DNA of 64,000 bases, from the NCBI GenBank assembly GCA_035534455.1, contig DATLRV010000003.1, positions 23,056 to 87,055 of the forward strand. Reading direction: 5' to 3'. The position numbers and the translations under genes were made by a program. The notes beneath the pieces were generated by a model. The model was not told where the DNA came from and did not search any database. It worked only from the letters and a program-made list of their open reading frames with translations. Shown here piece by piece: positions 62,032 to 64,000 of the stretch (position 1 is its first letter; every line of letters starts with the position of its first letter). The DNA comes from JAJYVT01 sp035534455 (GTDB taxonomy: Bacteria > Actinomycetota > Acidimicrobiia > Acidimicrobiales > RAAP-2).

Positions 62032-63813
62032 ATGGCGACGAGGAAACAGCGCAAGCGAAAGCAAGGGCAGCGCTGCGACCAGCCGAGAGGCGCCTTCCAA
62101 TCCCGGATGAGATCCGTTCTTGACCCCAACGCCCCGAGTGCATTGGTCTTGAGACGTCTGTGGCTCAGTCCCGAAGCGTTAGGACTTCGAGACGAGTACC
62201 GCCAGAGAATCATGGACGGCTACCCCTACGCCGCAGACCCCGATACCGAGGAGCCGCTCAGTGGCCTGATCGACGCCGCTGCCGGCTGGCCCTACTTGGA
62301 GACGATTCACGATTTCTTCGTTGGGCGGGTACAAGAGCTGGTCAGTGATCGGGGAAGCGCTGAGTGGCTGTGGTGGCTGCGAAGGCTCAGAGGTCAGTTC
62401 GACGATGTCAACGACATCCCGAGCACGGGACCGTACATCGAGGGGGTGGCCGAAGCGCTTTCCGCGGGCGTGAGCCGACCGTCGATTCCGTTTCCTGATC
62501 ACCCAACCTTCGAGTTTCCCTTCACGCCCGAAGTACTGCTCGACCTGACGTGGCTTCGAGAGATCTCGATCATGATGTATCGACTGCACGCCACGATGAA
62601 GCGTTGTGCCAAGGGTCAGGCGGTTGATCTGATCCCTGGCGAGATTCCTCGGTGGGAGCCGGACGACGTGCTCGATGACGCGATCGAGGAGTACGACCAG
62701 CGAAGTGAACGAGAGGGCTCAAATCTTCTGACGGCCGTGGGCGTTGTTGGCAGCCCGATGATCAATCCCGATCCTGGGCGATTGCGCATTGGAGGGCTCG
62801 TGCCCCACTGGTATGGGGTCGGAGTAGAGCGTCCGCCGGCATTCGACAAAGCTGATCCACTGCCGTTCTTGTTCAGTTGGATCGACCTCGACACCATCGG
62901 GCCTCTGTGCGAGCAAGTCATCCTCACCGAGACCCACGTAGCATTGATTCTGCTGCTCTGGGCGGCATTCAATATTGGCACTCGCGAGCCCGAACACGCT
63001 CTGCGACGAATGACGACTCCATTCCAGTGGGGATACATGGTCACGCCGACCGACAGTTTCCTCGTACCCGCGTTAGATGAGATATGCGAATCGTTGGCTG
63101 AGGGCGCCGGTCATGCGATAAGCGGCTGCTGGCGCCCTCGATCTGCCGTCGAGGTACTCGAGGTACTCCGCGCGATCCAGCCAGAGGTATGGCCGCCGCT
63201 TTGCGGGTGCCCGGTGCATGAGGCCGACAGGCACTCGGTCATCGATCTAGTCGGAGCGTCGCGAAGGCTCTTCGCAACCCTTCTTCGGCCTGCGGACGGG
63301 GCCGATGTGAACGTATGGTCCGCGCACTTCGAGCACGACGTGCAAGCCATTATCGACAAATCTTCGTGGCGTCCACCGGATCAGATGCGACCCTTGATCG
63401 GACGAACGGTCCGGAGATCAAATGGAACAGCTCTAACGGACATTGACGCCCTCGGCTTCAACGCCGGACGCATGTTGCTGATTTCTTGCAAATCCATCGC
63501 CTTCACGGTTCCCGCGCTGCGGGGGGAGTTTGCGGTGACGCGGAACATCAAGGAGAAGATCGAGTCGGCGGCGTCGGAGTGGGACGAGGTCACGAAGGCA
63601 CTGCGAGATGATCCGACGCTGCTCGGGCCAGGGCTGTTCCGAGACGCTGCAATTGATGGATGCGTTGTTTTTCCTTCGACCCCCTTCTACACCGACCCTC
63701 GCTGGAGACGTTCCGTATTCGGCATGTTTCCTTACCTCCTCTCGGTATCTGAATTGGCGACGTGCCTTGGCGAACCGTCGTTCTTCGCAGCTGCCGTCGC
63801 CAACACCAAGTGA
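62032..63813 (+). CDS. Unrecognised large protein with possible PD-(D/E)XK nuclease region, probably acquired
   Basis: A 593-residue soluble protein that I do not recognise. It begins with a basic patch (MATRKQRKRKQGQR), then a long alpha-helical, Trp-rich body. Mid-to-late there is CGCPVHEADRH, a possible metal site. Near the C-terminus Glu434 (HFEHDV), Asp472 (TDIDALG) and Lys487 (LLISCKS) are arranged like the E, D and K of PD-(D/E)XK nucleases, strand-turn-strand, although the acidic residue two before Lys is Ser. Codon use is less G+C-biased than that of any neighbour. ATG 62032 is chosen; GTG 61927 is in frame upstream. Role inferred only: a restriction- or defence-like protein is possible. 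Confidence 0.65.
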   Translation: MATRKQRKRKQGQRCDQPRGAFQSRMRSVLDPNAPSALVLRRLWLSPEALGLRDEYRQRIMDGYPYAADPDTEEPLSGLIDAAAGWPYLETIHDFFVGRVQELVSDRGSAEWLWWLRRLRGQFDDVNDIPSTGPYIEGVAEALSAGVSRPSIPFPDHPTFEFPFTPEVLLDLTWLREISIMMYRLHATMKRCAKGQAVDLIPGEIPRWEPDDVLDDAIEEYDQRSEREGSNLLTAVGVVGSPMINPDPGRLRIGGLVPHWYGVGVERPPAFDKADPLPFLFSWIDLDTIGPLCEQVILTETHVALILLLWAAFNIGTREPEHALRRMTTPFQWGYMVTPTDSFLVPALDEICESLAEGAGHAISGCWRPRSAVEVLEVLRAIQPEVWPPLCGCPVHEADRHSVIDLVGASRRLFATLLRPADGADVNVWSAHFEHDVQAIIDKSSWRPPDQMRPLIGRTVRRSNGTALTDIDALGFNAGRMLLISCKSIAFTVPALRGEFAVTRNIKEKIESAASEWDEVTKALRDDPTLLGPGLFRDAAIDGCVVFPSTPFYTDPRWRRSVFGMFPYLLSVSELATCLGEPSFFAAAVANTK

Positions 63814-64000
63814 GTTCATCGTTGCGCTCATAACTCGGTGGTCGGCAATTCACTGTTTTCCCCCGCCACGATGTGTGAACTTTCGACTTTTGGGTTACGA
63901 GGCGGACGAAACCGCAGCTTGGCGGCTTGGTCGCAGTCACACTGTCTTACGGGTTGATCATTTCGCTTCCATGCGCTGATCAACCTCTGCCTCCGCAGCA
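63814..64000 (+). other. Window end, nothing recognised
   Basis: Low-G+C sequence after the unknown gene. No convincing start or homologous frame up to the end of the window; the acquired region probably continues beyond it. Confidence 0.35.

Noticed and set aside
61830..62123. 97-codon frame ahead of the unknown gene
   Set aside because: It overlaps the N-terminus of the larger frame, has no ribosome binding site and shows no recognisable domain; a frameshifted N-terminus cannot be excluded.
61725..64000. Prophage or integrative element with att sites after tRNA-Ala
   Set aside because: No second copy of the tRNA 3' end and no integrase were found inside the window; kept only as a hypothesis because the region continues past 64000.

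Overview
The window is very G+C-rich with strongly G/C-biased third codon positions. It carries the hallmarks of a high-GC actinobacterium: GTG and TTG starts, translationally coupled ATGA/GTGA overlaps, leaderless promoters (TANNNT 6-7 nt before a start codon), a UvrD2-type helicase with an HRDC tail, a GlpR/SepX-like membrane protein, a MEDS/HATPase protein, an EgtE-like lyase, TreS/maltokinase and an Asp-type MurA. The hopanoid genes, the CIRCE element and the selenocysteine formate dehydrogenase suggest a deep-branching lineage such as Acidimicrobiia; that placement is inference only. One chromosome is a sufficient explanation for nearly everything; the last 2 kb after a tRNA gene looks acquired.

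Layout. 1-6.4 kb: 5'-truncated helicase, a VOC protein, cobyric acid synthase coupled to an EgtE-like PLP lyase, and a methyltransferase. 6.5-17 kb: an uptake and catabolism cluster (amidohydrolase facing a cyclase-family hydrolase, then a dipeptide-type ABC transporter with fused ATPases, an FMN-type oxidase-like protein and an M24 'pita-bread' protein without metal ligands). 17.4-19.3 kb: small proteins (secreted protein, STAS protein, Zn-ribbon protein, S4 protein). 19.6-24.4 kb: NAD-linked formate dehydrogenase operon, with an in-frame UGA and a SECIS hairpin in the catalytic gene, and the catalytic subunit split from its N-terminal Fe4S4 domain. 24.7-30.3 kb: GABA-type aminotransferase, MFS transporter, and a homodimeric E1/transketolase-like enzyme.

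30.3-35 kb: complete arginine deiminase operon arcD-arcA-arcB-arcC. 35-38 kb: DUF72 protein, alpha/beta hydrolase, a pair of palindrome-bearing repeats, MEDS/HATPase protein. 38.2-42.5 kb: seven-gene Mrp/Mbh-type cation/proton antiporter module. 42.7-46.8 kb: CIRCE-controlled Hsp20, CBS protein, ClpS-like protein, HpnA and a class III aminotransferase resembling HpnO. 47-57.4 kb: IclR regulator, then central sugar metabolism (class II FBPase, MurA, MeaB, TreS, maltokinase, a PPi-type phosphofructokinase, GalT). Two tandem repeat blocks lie between the FBPase and MurA genes. 57.4-60.7 kb: sulfate assimilation (cysDN divergent from cysH). 60.9-64 kb: GlpR/SepX-like protein, tRNA-Ala(CGC), and a large unrecognised protein of visibly lower G+C with a possible PD-(D/E)XK nuclease region.

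The main points for follow-up are the split selenoprotein formate dehydrogenase, the tRNA-adjacent unknown gene, the Mbh-like antiporter without a hydrogenase, the residue-level changes in MurA, PFK, M24, CysH and STAS proteins, and the recurrent leaderless promoters.
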